Part shown: positions 1 to 12,335 of the stretch, one piece after another | How the letters are laid out: each line of letters begins with the position of its first letter | Numbering within the stretch: position 1 is the stretch's first letter | Source: Guadua angustifolia | Lineage: Eukaryota; Streptophyta; Magnoliopsida; Poales; Poaceae | Direction of reading: 5' to 3' | DNA: 64,000 bases | Assembly: GCA_036346375.1 (NCBI GenBank) | Contig: JAYEVE010001051.1 | Span: 1-64,000 of the forward strand | Translations under genes and position numbers: made by a program | The notes under the pieces: generated by a model | Seen by the model: only the letters and a program-made list of their open reading frames with translations | Database searches by the model: none | Told to the model about the DNA's origin: nothing

Positions 1-600
1 GTGTTAGCAAGATTTTATCTCGGATATAGAAGAACCGTGTGTTTGTAAATCATAAGACGTTCTTTCTTTTTTTCAAAATCTGTGTCGTTTTGATGTCCTC
101 AAAATTTTGGTTATTAACTAGATACAGGCTGTCATATCATGATCTAGTGGAAATGTAGTAAATAATCATATGAGGGACGAAAAGATTTTTTTGTTGTTAC
201 ATACAATGTGTGATTTTCTTAATTATGATGTTGTTTTTTAATTTTACATTTATTTTGAATTTTTTGCATGGCCGGGATTTTTATCCCTATCTTTTCTAAA
301 TAGCAATAGGGAATATTTTTCATGGGGAAATATTTTCATGAGGAAGAAGGGGATTCCATGTGCATTGTAAAATCCTCTAAGAATTTATTTTCCTCGATTT
401 TTATTCCCTTGCATCCAAATGAGCCCTAAAAGAACCGAGCCACTAACAAGTAAATTATTCTAAATAGCAATAGGGATATAGTTGTTTTGTTAGGATAGAT
501 ACAATAGTTGAACAAGTAAATTGTTGGTATTTTCCGGGCATGTAACTTAAGCTAGTTTTAGATGAATTGGCTTGTGAAATCTCAAATTCGATGAATGGCA
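1..600. other. AT-rich intergenic stretch with a possible degraded foldback
   Basis: I see no gene here. The part at about 255-430 has a weak inverted-repeat look: GGGATTTTTATCCC at the left, and at the right a block whose reverse complement starts AGGGCTCATTTGGATGC, an end style common among grass MITEs. The arms are too degraded to give exact ends or a target duplication. The rest is low-complexity A/T sequence. Confidence 0.3.
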
Positions 601-3482
601 TACCACAGTGTTAGGCATAAGACAAGGTGAAGTGGATCGGATGCTTAGGAGGGGTGAATTCATATTCTTTTGGCAACAAAGGCTTAATTTAAAAACTTAA
701 TCTTTACTTGTTCAATCTAAGTGTCTAGTATTTCAAGTGAAGTTTTGCCATCTAGTTCAACCCAATACAATTCTAGTTAGCTAAGAATTGAGATACAACA
801 AAGTAAATACGGAAACATAAAAGAGAAGCAACACAACTTATTTTTATCGTGGTCTTGGAGAATTGGCAATCTGCCCTACTCCTTGTTGAATCACTCTTCA
901 AGATTCTAGATCGACTTGAAACCGCACAAGAAATCAAGTCATCTACTCATGGAAGTTTTCAGACCCAAATATGCAAATTTGGACCTCTATGTGTATTGTA
1001 CTAGTCCGTAATCATAATAGTACAAACAAGTGTCAACATAAATGAATATCATAATCATACACAAGGGAAACATAATAAAAGACTTTATTTATTAGATATA
1101 AGATAGTTAAATGATATTATGGTCGACTTTTATATGATTATACCATGTAGGGCTCAACTATAAATATTAAATTGCAACGAAACAATCGTAAAAAGAAACT
1201 CATCAATTTGCCACGCATAACTAACAAGATTCGCACCTAGACATTTGTCTTCTCCTCCAAAGTTGGTGTAAACTTCTCCTCAACTAATGATTTTATTAGC
1301 GGAAAGGAGAGTACATAAAGCACTCAATAAGTTGTGCATGAATGCAAGTCTAATATAACTATATGCAAACTTATTTCGATAGATGGTCGATATGGTTATT
1401 TTGCAACAAATTAGCATTTACGAATGAATAAAATAATAGTAAAACAATAACATTAAGTGATAAACTTAGCACAACCATAAACAATTTCCAATGTTTCCAA
1501 TAGTACATAGCCTCCTTTCAATTTTTTGTTTTATAAAATCTAACCATTGACTAAAATTTCGAGCATTGTTCAATATCTAGGACATGTCTATCCAAATAGA
1601 TTTATACTCTACAAAGGTTATTCACTTTACCCACAAGGTATGATCAATCTTATATCGCCACCATAACACGATCTATTGACGTGCGATTAAGGAGATAGTA
1701 GGAAAATCTTTTGAGACTCATCATAAAATTGACCCTCCCGATAATCCTGAACTCGTTATACCTTCCCTTACTTAGAGTAGAAGAATAGGAGGGACGATCG
1801 TTGGACAAATATGATGTCGCAACACACAAATTCCCATAACCGCATTAATTTCGTTTGGTTATCATCCTAATGCATCAAATATTAAGACTCGCCATTTAAT
1901 TAGATTTGTCTCATACTAGACATGTGGTTGTATGATTAGTCTAATTCAATGGTGTTCAAAGTTAAGTCCTTAATTAACTAAGGCAAGACTTATAACGATT
2001 CACTTATAGAAATCATCTCACATTCACTCATAAAACAAACACAAGAAACATATCATCCCATACCACATAGGCCCACTACGCTCATAGCATCTTACCACAA
2101 GCTCTAGTCTAAATTATTTATCACCCCAATTGATTATCGTGCAACACATACCATCAACAACTCAACATCATTATGTGATAATATATGACACACCTTTTCC
2201 TAAACATATTCCATATTCCATTAGTCAAGATTGATTCAACTTTTAAAATTATATCAATGACTATACGTGATGTTGGCTAAGCACACTATACGTGATCTAA
2301 CTAACCTATGTTGGCATCTATTAGCATCCAACTAATAATGAATCATCCTAGAGTGACAAATAATCATGACATACACTTGACAAGGTAGATATAACTCAAT
2401 TGGGTAGAATAACTAGATCCCAAAAACAGTTCTAAGTATAAAATATTATGCAATAATTTAAATAAACATATCATTTGCAAAATCTATGTTCAATATGATT
2501 AAAGCACAACATGCCTTGAAAAGATCTTGCTTCTTGATCTAGAGCTTGGTCTTGAATCAATACTTTACCATCGAGCAATCCCGCCACTTTGAAGTCTATG
2601 TGCATGGATTAAGAAAAATAGCAAATAAATACTAAATTAGAGATCAAACAAACACCAAAAAATAAAATAAAATCACTATTAAATATACCTTAATTTTACA
2701 AATTTTTAGAAACTTGAATCACTTCAATCAAGCTCAGATGAAAAAGAATGAACTCTAAAAATATTCAAATAAAAGAGAAAATCATAAAATAGAAAATAAA
2801 GAATTTTTTGATTTATTTTTCTTCTGAAAAATTGATTTATGATGCAATGCTGACATCATCCACCTATTTTCCTTGAATAAAAATAACTCAAAAAATCCAT
2901 CTCCCACTAACATTTTGGCCCAAGTCCATAGACCTAGTCCATGAGATTGATCTAATCCTGGTGGCCGAGACCACTAACACCACTAAAACGCAGTCCGACT
3001 AGACGACACCTCACCACCACACAACCGACCATCGAGCACCCTTGGTTGACTTGGCACCGACGGGGCAACCCACATGGCACACACGTAGACTCGACGTGTC
3101 ATCACCGGGTCATAGCCACGTTGGCTTGCCAGCGCGCAAGCCCCTATGGTCGCCGATGACAACGAGATGCGCATCAGTAGCAAGATCGACGATGTCGCTA
3201 TTCTAAGCCCTCACCTTTCCACGATGCACTAAGATGACGGTAGCTAACCTTCTTCTCTAGTGATGATGACCTCTTCAATGAACCACGACTGTGACTCTAC
3301 AGCTTCCCAACAGGCAATCGAACGGCCTTGTGATGGTGAACCCAATGCGACACTTGATGACGAGGTTGAACGATTCATCAGTGCTCTCACGAATCTACAA
3401 CTTGCGGCAAACTCATAGCTTAATCGGGCTAATTGACCTAGGGAAAAGCCTGCTTGAGATCTAGCGATCCCAATGCACCCCT
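601..3482. other. AT-rich region without a recognised gene
   Basis: No ORF longer than about 66 codons is seen, and none resembles a known domain. Positions 601-2900 are A/T rich with many short homopolymers. Positions 2940-3470 turn G/C rich and may be a fragment of an old element or gene, but I cannot identify it. The last five bases, CCCCT at 3478-3482, are the left target-site duplication of the Copia element that follows. Confidence 0.3.
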
Positions 3483-5064
3483 TGTTGGGTATTTTGGGGT
3501 TTTCCCAAATTCTCTCAGAGTAAAATGGACCGCCAGCCCATGTGACCGAACCGGCCCGGGCTGCTCCTCCACCGATGGTAAGAGCCCTCGCGATGCCCTA
3601 ATCACGGAGGGAGGGAAGGAGCACTGGAGCTTGGATGGCGGCAGTGACTTCGCCCGTGGCTTGTTCAGTCTGCACGCTGCCCACAAGGGACGGATCGAAG
3701 CGGTGATTCCGGTGGCCGTTGCCTCCACTAGCTCTCCCGAGTGCTCCTATATACTGGCCAGTAGCGTATGCTCCAGAGATACGGTGAAATCCCTAAACCT
3801 TCTTCTCAGCCGATTTGTGAGCTCACCTAGTAATTGGTAATTCAAGATAGTCCTCCATTCTTTTCCGGTTTGCAAGTGTTGATTCAATTTGTTTATCGCC
3901 ATTCGTGGAAAGCACCTGTGTGTGTTTGATCCGCATTGTGTTTGAAGCATTTTGAATCCTACCGCCAGACGGTCTAGGCTTACTGAGGTGACCTGGTTCT
4001 CAATCCTCAAGATCAGTCTTGCCGAACTGATTGATCTTCTTGGTTTCTGTGGTTGAGTTCTTGTTCGGCTGTGTTCTTGCCCTGTGTTCTGGTCCTTCGC
4101 GACTAGATCTTTCTGTTCGGCTGATACACTCTGCTGGCCGGGAGTTGGTTCTGGTGCTTGTGCAGTTTTCCGGCGTCATCTTGAACCTCTTGGTGGATTG
4201 CCTCACTGTGGGGTTGCGGCTTTGTATCTCCGAGAACTACCGCCGGCGAGGCGTGGCAAGACAAATGTGGAATCGTTTTGGGACATGCTTTTCGACGGTG
4301 CTAGCCAGACCTGACTTGGAAAGTTGGTGCGTTGTAAGTATTCGCATTCTCTGCGATTTTCTTACTGTTGGGGCTTGCAAAGGGGCTAGTCTTCCAAACT
4401 TGGGGACCTTGCAAGTGATGGTTGATTGTTCTATGAGGATTGGGGGTTAGTGAGACCTATTGTGACAACAATTTCAACAGACAAACACTTGTGTAGTTCA
4501 ATTATTAACTTGCCAATTCTGGTATATATACATATGCCTTGTGTCTATGATCTGTTGTGCTGAATAAACCTGCTATTGCAAATTCTGAACATTGTGTGCA
4601 CTGTCTGTAGGCTACTCTAACATTCTGTTGTTCCTGAAGTGAATTGTTTAAACATCTGATCAATAGCTAGTGTCGAGACTTGTTCATTTATAGATATATA
4701 TCAAGAAATTGTTAATCATTGATCAATTACTTGTGTCTGCCAAGTGTTGAATATTGTTCTGTTTTGCTCTTGCAAGGTTGTCACAATTAGGTCAGTGATC
4801 TTAGTCCTGCGTGATGAGGACGGCCTTTATGGCAACCCATCATCTGAGAACAATTCAATATAACAACTTGAGCACTATGCTAGTTGAAGTGTCTTTTATT
4901 CTTGTCACTATTATACATTATTTGTCCCTGAGCTTGAATACCTTGATTTTAGATCATATTCTTGTTCAAGATGTATGCTTAAGTGACATTGTTATCTCAT
5001 GGCTATTTATTTTGCTTGGAATGATTGTCATGATAAAATTGCTAATACTGCAATATTTACTACA
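3483..5064 (+). repeat. 5' LTR of the Copia element
   Basis: This LTR of 1582 bp starts with TG and ends with CA. It aligns along its whole length with 9445-11021. The last ~250 bp hold an ATG (4811) whose frame stays open through the LTR end and into gag. Directly after the LTR the sequence reads ATCCAGAAAACG. That does not resemble the usual Met-tRNA primer-binding site (TGGTATCAGAGC), so no normal PBS is visible. Confidence 0.93.
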
Positions 5065-5083
5065 ATCCAGAAAACGATTAATA

Positions 5084-5900
5084 ATGGCTTCTAGTTCCGA
5101 TGTCGTTAAGCCTGAGGTATTTGACGGTGCGAGCTTTAAATGCTGGCAAGCTAAGACTAGGCTGTGGTTGATGGACCTCAAACTATTTTGGGTCATTGCA
5201 AATCCCCCTGAACTTCCTATGGAAGTAGAGGCTGAAAAACGATGGGAGGAGGCAAACCACTCAGCTCTAGCTAGACTGTTGGCCGTCATATCCAATAGGC
5301 TTTTCGATGTGTACTCAAACTTCACCTCTGCTAAGGCGCTATGGGATGAGCTTGAACTGAAATTTTCTGAAGAAGACAATGGGAACGAGTCATTCACTGT
5401 AGAAAGCTATCTTAACTTTAAGATGGTAGACAGTAGATCTGTATTGGATCAAGTCCATGAGCTTCAGCTTTATATCAGGGACTTGACTCAATACAACTGC
5501 AATCTACCAGAAAGCTTTCAAGTGAATGTGATACTAGCAAAATTGCCGCCTTCATGGCGTGACTTTGTGACCACTCGGAGACACATTAAGGAGCGTCTGT
5601 CTCTCTCAGAGCTGACCGCTGCAATCAATGTGGAGGAGCGGGCACGTGCTAGTAATAAGGCTCCCATGCCTCAAGTCCAGGCTCATCATGTGGAGACCAA
5701 GAATGCCGCAAAGGGCCAAGAAGAAGATCAAAATTCCTTCCGACTCAAGCCAAAGCAAATGAAAAGAAGAAGGAGAATTTTATTTGCTTTGTTTGCGGAA
5801 CCTCGGCCACACTCGCCGAGTGCCGTGAACGAAAGGGCAAAGGACTCGCTTCCACTAAGAAGGGGCCAAAAGGTCGTGTGCGAACGTCAGATCTGGCTTC
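5084..5900 (+). pseudogene. gag: Copia gag, frameshifted in the zinc knuckle
   Basis: The product would be the capsid-like Gag of the Copia element (UBN2-type gag). The likely start is the ATG at 5084, only 19 bases after the LTR. The same frame is open further upstream into the LTR. The body contains the typical gag run with WDELELKFSE around residue 90 and a basic C-terminus. The CCHC zinc knuckle should lie near 5780-5830. The first two cysteines (CFVCGTS) are readable in one frame, but the Gly-His part is in another, so at least one indel disrupts the knuckle. The rest of this frame up to 6046 is out-of-frame protease sequence and not genuine protein. Confidence 0.85.
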
Positions 5901-5940
5901 AACCAGTTCTGACGGGTATGTACCTAGAGCCTTTATGGCT

Positions 5941-6520
5941 AATCCATCAAATGACTGGTGGATTGATACAGGTGCTACACGCCATATTTGTGCTGATCGT
6001 AGTCTATTCTCCTCTTTTTAGGGTCAAGGAGGTGGCTCCGTTTTAATGGGCAACGGTGCAGCCGCAGCAATTCGAGGAATCGGTCAGGTCTGCTTGAAGC
6101 TTACTTTAGGCAAGACATTGGTTCTTCGAGATGTGCCGTATGTACCTGCGATGAATCGGAACCTCCTTAGCGGAGCTTTGCTTTGTAGACAGGGTCTTAA
6201 ATTAGTTTTCGAATCAAATAAGGTCGTGTTGACCAAGTTCGGAACTTTTGTTGGGAAAGGATATGAAAGTGGCGGAATGTTCTGCCTTTCTATTTTAGAT
6301 CTTAATAATATCTCTCTTTATAATGTATCGTGCAATAAAGTGGATGATATTTGGCATTCTCGTTTGTGTCATGTGAACTTTGAGGCCATTGTGCGGTTAA
6401 GCAAAATGAATTTAATTCCAAGTTATAACCATGAGAAAGGCTCAAAATGTGAAGTGTGTGCAAGCAAAGCAACCTCGAAGCCGTTTCATTGGTTGAGAGT
6501 AGAGACACCTCACCTCTTGA
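5941..6520 (+). pseudogene. pol: Copia protease and GAG-pre-integrase region
   Basis: The aspartic protease active site appears as WWIDTGATRHIC, with the Asp-Thr-Gly codons at 5965-5973. An in-frame TAG at 6019 breaks the protease, and the same frame resumes through PYVPAMNRNLLS to the pre-integrase motif DDIWHSRLCHVNF (about 6345-6385) and the cysteine pair CEVC. Near 6480 an indel moves the continuation into the frame used by integrase. The protease would normally cut the Gag-Pol polyprotein. Confidence 0.85.
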
Positions 6521-7103
6521 GCTTGTCCATTCTGATCTTTGTGAGATGAATGACATTCTAACTAAAGGTGGCAAAAGATATTTCTTAACCCTCATAGATG
6601 ATTTGACTAAGTTCAGTTATATTTACTTACTTAGATCGAAAGATGAAGCACTAGAACACTTTAAAATCTATAAAGCCGAAGTGAAAAATCAACTAGAAAG
6701 AACAATTAAACGACTAAGGTCGGACCGTGGAGGAGAGTATGTCTCCAAGGAATTCTCCCAGTTCTGTGAAGAAAGTGGAATAATTCATGAAATTACTCCA
6801 CCATATTCACCTCAATCAAATGGAGTTGCCGAACGTAAGAACCGAACGATTTGTGACTTGGTGAACGCCATGTTACAAAGTTCAGGTATGTCGGACTCAT
6901 GGTGGGGTGAAGCAGTTCTCACAGCTAACTATGTCCTAAATAGGGTCCCACCTCGCAATCGCGAGGAGATACCTTATGAAGGGTGGAAGGGGAGAAAACC
7001 GAATCTGTCCTTTATTCGTACATGGGGATGCCTTGCTAAGGTTCATGTTCCATTACCGAAGAAAAGGAAGCTTGGTCCAAGACCGTTGATTGTGTTTTTC
7101 TAG
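6456..7103 (+). pseudogene. pol: Copia integrase core
   Basis: This frame carries the retroviral-type integrase core that inserts the cDNA. All three acidic positions of the D,D-E triad are visible: the first Asp in LVHSDLCEM, the second in RSDRGGEY and the Glu in NGVAERKNR. The frame ends at a stop near 7101, whereas a normal Copia integrase continues into RT. The expected LGY motif follows in another frame. The catalytic core is therefore intact in sequence but separated from the neighbouring domains by indels. Confidence 0.9.
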
Positions 7104-7301
7104 GGTATGCTCATATGTAACGGCTTATAGGTTTCTAGTGGTCAAACCGAGGTCAGTTGACATTTCTACAAATGTCTTAATGGAATCTCGAGATGCGACA
7201 TTCTTTGAAAAGGTATTCCTATGAGGACTAAAGAAATCATTGTTCCTTCGAAGTTCAATTGAACACTCTACTCCTCTTAGTATAGATGATATCGCCTCGA
7301 T

Positions 7302-8363
7302 GTGGAGTTGAGGAGGAGTAAGAGGCAAAGGATTGAAAAATCCTTAGGCGATGACTTTGTCACCTACCTCGTGGATGATGAATCACAAACCTTTCAGAGG
7401 CATCGATCTCCGGATGCGAGTATCGAAGGAGGCAATCAGAGCGAGATGGATTCCATCATTGCTAACGGAACATGGGAGATCACCGATCTTCCAGTTGGTT
7501 GCAAACCAGTAGGTTGCAAATGGATTTTCAAGAGGAAGAGGAGACCCGATGGTACTATAGAGAAGTACAAGGCTCGCTTAGTGGCTAAGAGTTTCACTCA
7601 AAAAGAGGGAGAAGACTATTTTGATACCTACTCCCATGTGGCTCGCTTACCCACAATCCGCGTGCTTCTAGCAATAGCTGCCGCATGTAAACTCCATGTC
7701 CATCAAATGGACGTAAAGACCGCTTTCCTAAACGGAGAGTTGGATGAGGAGATTTACATGACTCAGCCAGATGGATTTGTGGTTAACGGTCATGAAAATA
7801 AAGTGTGTCGATTGATTAAATCTTTGTATGGTCTCAAACAAGCCCCTAAGCAATGGCATGAGAAATTCGATAACACATTGACATCTGTCGGATTCTGTGT
7901 AAACGAAGCCGACAAATGTGTGTATTATCGGTTTAGAGGGGGCACAGGTGTCATTCTATGTCTATACGTGGATGACATATTGATGTTTGGGACTGACTTG
8001 GATGTAATCAATGAGACAAAGAGGTTCCTCTCTGAAAATTTCGATATGAAGGACTTGGGTGAAGCTGATGTGATTTTGAACATCAAACTTCTAAAGGGTG
8101 AGGATGGGATTATACTATCACAATCCCATTACGTGGATAAAATCCTGAACCGTTTTGGTCTAAAGGATTGCAAGCCTGTGACCACACCCTATGACCCAAA
8201 TGTCAAATTGCGCAAGAACACTGGACTTGGGAAAGACCAGCTAAGGTATTCTCAAATAATTGGATCCCTAATGTATTTGACTAGTGCTACAAGACCTGAT
8301 ATCTCATACGCCGTAAGCGTATTGAGTCGGACACGGCCAATCCAGGAGATGATCATTGGATAG
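7302..8363 (+). pseudogene. pol: Copia reverse transcriptase
   Basis: This is the longest intact pol segment (353 codons). Landmarks in order are CKWIFKRKRRPDG, YKARLVAKSFTQKEG, HQMDVKTAFLNGEL (first catalytic Asp), LYGLKQAPKQWHEK, LYVDDILMFG (the catalytic YVDD at about 7965), FDMKDLGEADVILNIK, and the TRPDISYAV block near the C-terminus. The reading frame is lost just after this block, where RNase H should continue. It is probably the best region for placing this element in a Copia lineage, which I cannot do by eye. Confidence 0.93.
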
Positions 8364-8371
8364 CACTTGAA

Positions 8372-8953
8372 AGGGTACTTAGGTATCTGAAGGGAACCAT
8401 GAATCTTGGGATTCATTATTCTGGCCATCCGGCTGTCTTAGAAGGATTCAGTGATGCTAACTGGATCAGTGACTCAGATGAGATGAAATCCACAAGTGGA
8501 TATGTATTCACTTTGGGTGGTGGAGCTGTGTCATGGAAGTCCTCCAAACAGACTATCATTACACGCTCTACCATGGAGGCTGAATTAGTAGCGCTCGATT
8601 TAGCAGTAGCAGAGGCAGAATGGCTCAAAGAGCTCATCTCTGACCTTCCTGTGCTGGATAAGCTAATACCAGCATCCTAGTTCATCGCGATAACCGATGT
8701 AATAGTCAAGGTTAAGAGTAGAAAGGACAATATGAAGTCCTCGAGGCATATAAAGAGAAGACTTAAGTCAACTTCGCATGCAGAGAGACGGGTGTTGTTT
8801 CGAGAATACATCCACCGAAAGGAACTTGGCAGATCCTTCACAAAGGGACTGTCTAAAGGACCTGCTCAAGCAAAGATCAAGGGGAATGGGGCTCATACCC
8901 TGTTAGAGGTTTCCAACAGTGGCAACTCATCTCAGAAGATCGCGATCCCGTGA
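8372..8953 (+). pseudogene. pol: Copia RNase H and pol tail
   Basis: RNase H removes the RNA strand during reverse transcription. The segment shows GFSDANWISDSDEMKSTSGY, then GAVSWKSSKQTIITRSTMEAE, where the Asp and Glu of the active site are present. The frame ends at 8680. The last part, including a degraded copy of the C-terminal linker (RREYIHRKELGRSFTKGL around 8800), lies in another frame. From 8954 to 9430 there is only untranslated 3' sequence. Confidence 0.88.
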
Positions 8954-9430
8954 AATGTGCTCGAGACAACTAAGCTTTGTGGAAATCAGAAGCACAATCT
9001 CATAGAGTCTCATTAGCTGCTGTGCTTATTCTGTATGGAAGGTTGAGCTAAAGCACTTAATGAATTCAGTGCCTTATGGCTGGGAATTGTCCTACAGAAG
9101 TTCCCGAAGAATTCACCTATATGAGCTGACCGTGAGGTCGTGGTCCGGGAGAGTAAGGGGTATACTCTTTAGTGAGCTCATGAAAGGATACGTGGACATG
9201 ACCGTAAAGTCCTGCCCCGTTAGAGATGTAGCCTTGCTGCCTAGTACTGTGTGTTATTAGAATGAAAGCTCTCAGATTAAGACTTTGGATCAAGGCGTAG
9301 TCCTCCTTTGTCTATGCAGAGTCATAGTTCTTGTAACTAAGCATTGGTTCAAACCATTTCGGTACCTTGCTGAACAACAGTATATTAATCAAGTCACATA
9401 AGAACCTTGTGATCATGTCGAAATTTGAGG

Positions 9431-9444
9431 CAAATGGTGGGGAT
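9431..9444 (+). other. Polypurine tract of the Copia element
   Basis: The purine-rich run around GGTGGGGAT lies directly before the 3' LTR (TGTTGGG at 9445). This is the normal place for the plus-strand primer. Confidence 0.75.
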
Positions 9445-11021
9445 TGTTGGGTATTTTGGGGTTTTCCCCAAATTTCTCTGTAGCAAAATGGACCGGCCAG
9501 GCCCATGTGACCGAACCGGCCCGGGCTGCTCCTCCACCGATGGTAAGAGCCCCTGCTGATGCCCTAATCACGGAGGGAGGGAAGGGAGCGCCTGGGAGCT
9601 TCGGATGGCGGCGGCTGTGACTTCGTCCTGGTGGTGCTGTTCGCGTCGCACGGCTGCCCACAAGGGACGGATCGAAGCGGTGATTCCGGTGGCCGTTGCC
9701 TCCACCAGCTCTCCCGAGTGCTCCTATATACTGGCCAGTAGCGTATGCTCCAGAGATACGGTGAAATCCCTAAACCTTCTTCTCAGCCGATTTGTGAGCT
9801 CACCTAGTAATTGGTAATTCAGTATAGTCCTCAGTCATTCTTTTCCGGTTTGCAAGTGTTGGATTCAATTTGTTTACTGCCATTCTGTGGAAAGCACCTG
9901 TGTGTGTGTTTGATCCGCATTGTGTTTGAAGCATTTTGAATCCGGCTGCTTGTGACGGTCTAGGCTTACTGAGGTGACCTGGTTCTCAATCCTCAAGATC
10001 AGTCTTGCCGAACTGATTGATCTTCTTGGTTTCTGTGGTTGAGTTCTTGTTCTCCGTGTTCTTGCCCTGGTTCGGTCCTTCACGACTAGATCTTTCTGTC
10101 TCGTCCGATACACTCGCGGCGGAGTTGGTTCGTGCTTGTGCGTTCCTAGGCCATCTTGAACCTCTTGGTGGATTGCCTCACTCGTGGGGTTGCGGCTTTG
10201 TATCTCAGAACTACAGTGAGGCGGCAAGACAAATTGGGAATCGTTTTCGAAGTCTTCGACGTGCCTAGCCACGCACCGACTTGGAAAGTTGGTGCGTTAA
10301 GTATTCGTGATTCTCTGCGATTTTTCTTTATTGGGGCTTGCAAAGGGCTAGTCTTCCGACTTGGGGACCTTGCAAGTGATGGTTGATTGTTCTATGAGGA
10401 TTGGGGTTAGTGAGACCTATTGTGACAACAATTTCAACAGACAAACACTTGTGTAGTTCAATTATTAACTTGCCAATTCGTATATATACATATGCCTTGT
10501 GTCTATGATCCACAGTCAATAAACTCGCTATTGCAAATTCTGAACATTGTGTGCACTGTCTGTAGGCTACTCTAACATTCTGTTGTTCCTGAAGTGAATT
10601 GTTTAAACATCTGATCAATAGCTAGTGTCAGCAGACTTGTTCATTTATAGATATATATCAGTAAATTGTTAATCATTGATCAATTACTTGTGTCTGTCAA
10701 GTGTTGAATATTGTTCTGTTTTGCTCTTGCAAGGTTGTCACAATTAGGTCAGTGATCTTAGTCCTGTGTGATGAGGACGGCCTTTATGGCAACCCATCAT
10801 CTGGGAACAATTCAATATAACAACTTGAGCACTATGCTAGTTGAAGTGTCTTTTATTCTTGTCACTATTATACATTATTTGTCCCTGAGCTTGAATACCT
10901 TGATTTTAGATCATATTCTTGTTCAGTATGTATGCTTAAGTGACATTGTTATCTCATGGCTATTTATTTTGCTTGGAATGATTGTCATGATAAAATTGCT
11001 AATACTGCAATATTTACTACA
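9445..11021 (+). repeat. 3' LTR of the Copia element
   Basis: This LTR of 1577 bp starts TGTTGGG and ends ACTACA, followed directly by the target duplication CCCCT. It matches 3483-5064 throughout. The last ~600 bp are almost identical between copies, while the G/C-rich first ~900 bp contain many 1-4 bp indels. The LTR also repeats the short ORF (10768-11040) that corresponds to the LTR-encoded extension before gag in the 5' copy. Confidence 0.93.
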
Positions 11022-11361
11022 CCCCTTACCCCTTAAATAGCCACAAGAGCTTGTGCTCAGTTCAATCAATCTTGGAGTTTGTGCCCTAGACTGCGGTGGT
11101 GCAGGCACGAATTCGCATCGGAGACGATGACCCAGAGCTTGCCACACGTCCTGGTCAATGGCTGGTTTGGACACTGATTGATCATAGCCACACAATCCAT
11201 CTTGATCCGAGGGTCATTAGCCGCACTAGGTTCCACTTAGGAATGATCACAAAGAGCACATCAAAATCCAATGGTCACGAACACTTGGAACACCCGATCC
11301 AATTTTGACTGACGATACAGATCCAACGGTAGCTAGAGCGTAAACTTAATGCAGATCCCGA
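11022..11361. other. Flank between two Copia sequences, no gene
   Basis: The first five bases are the right target duplication of the preceding element. The rest gives no recognisable domain. It is the continuation of the sequence left of 3478 before the Copia insertion. Confidence 0.4.
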
Positions 11362-11900
11362 TATAAAGTGAGACTTATAGCACAAAGGTCATATAGAGAT
11401 CTGGCATCGATTATGATAAAATTTACTCTCTTGTATTGAGTGGAATAAAGTTCTGATACTTGATATCAATAGTAGCTAAATTAAACTTATCAATGTAGTG
11501 GATGGATGTAGTGACCGTATATTTATATAGGTCTCTGGATATAGATATTTATATGAGAGTTCTGAAGGAGTCAAAATTTTGGATCTTAATAAAAGTAATC
11601 GTAATATGTATAGCATCAAACTATAGAGATCGTTATGCGAATTAAAACAGTCGGAGAGAATATGGTACAATTGACTTAGTGAGCTTCTCTTGAAGAAGAG
11701 ATACTCCAATAATTATGGTTGTCTTTAATTAAGAAATCCTATAATGAATTTTGCATCATCTCGTTTATGTTGATGATCCTAATATCATCAAAACCATAGA
11801 AGAGATAAAGGAAATAAGTTCTTACCTTATGATGAAGTTTGAGATGAAAGATTTGAGTAACACCAAATATTACTTAGGCCTGTAGCTAGAGCATATTACC
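11362..11900 (+). pseudogene. Degenerate Copia reverse transcriptase remnant
   Basis: Translated piecewise, this stretch follows a Copia RT from start to middle. It shows YKVRLIAQR at 11362, then MDVVTVYLYRSLD near 11510, a NRNMYSIKL block, LKQSERIWYN and LSELLLKKRYSNN, VYVDDPNII around 11770, and MKFEMKDLSNTKYYLGL at about 11830-11885. Several stops and indels separate these blocks. It belongs to a different, much older element than the one at 3483-11021, because that element has its own RT and intact ends. The YVDD motif itself survives. Confidence 0.8.
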
Positions 11901-12178
11901 CTTAAACTTTTTTATCCTCACAAACTCCAGAACAATGGTGAGGTAACGATTCTACAAATTAAGTCTTGTGAAGATTCTGCAAATTAAGATTCTATAAAGA
12001 TTCTGCACTCTTTTTTCCTTTATGAGTTTTATTGAAGTTTTCTCATATTAAGGTTTTTAGTGAGAAAACCAATGAAACACAATGTGCGAGTGTAATGTAC
12101 TCTTTTCTCCATCCTTTTTTCTAATGGGTTTTTAGGAGGAAGTTTCGATGAGACATGTGCATTACGCGGTATTCGCCT

Positions 12179-12335
12179 AAGGGGGGAAATTGAGATATAA
12201 TAAAACTCCGGGCCTTAGTTGTTCAAATGTGTTTGGACTCTATCTCAGTATGGACGAATCCGAATGTATCTCTTATGAGTTTTAGTATAAATATGACATT
12301 CTATCGTACAAGACAATCAATTTAATAAGAAAAAA
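12179..12335 (+). repeat. Polypurine tract and LTR start of the old Copia remnant
   Basis: AAGGGGGGAAAT at 12179-12190 is a typical polypurine tract, and TGAGATATAATAAAACTCCG starts directly after it at 12191 as an LTR should. It lies downstream of the RT remnant in the same orientation. The right end of this LTR cannot be set. It probably fades into the repeat that starts near 12331. Confidence 0.6.

Larger units (their letters stand above)
3483..11021 (+). mobile_element. Full-length Ty1/Copia LTR retrotransposon
   Basis: Two long direct repeats (3483-5064 and 9445-11021), both starting TGTTGGGTATTTTGGGG and ending in TTTACTACA, enclose a Copia gag-pol. The element is flanked by the 5-bp duplication CCCCT at 3478-3482 and 11022-11026, so both ends are original. 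The domain order is gag, protease, integrase, RT, RNase H, which is diagnostic of Copia. All reading frames are interrupted, so it is not autonomous. The LTRs differ by many small indels, which argues against a very recent insertion unless part of the difference is sequencing error. Confidence 0.95.

Noticed and set aside
4811..6046. A single 411-residue protein
   Set aside because: Only the part from 5084 to about 5775 is gag. The end is out-of-frame protease sequence, and the start lies in the LTR. Whether the LTR part is ever translated is left as a finding.
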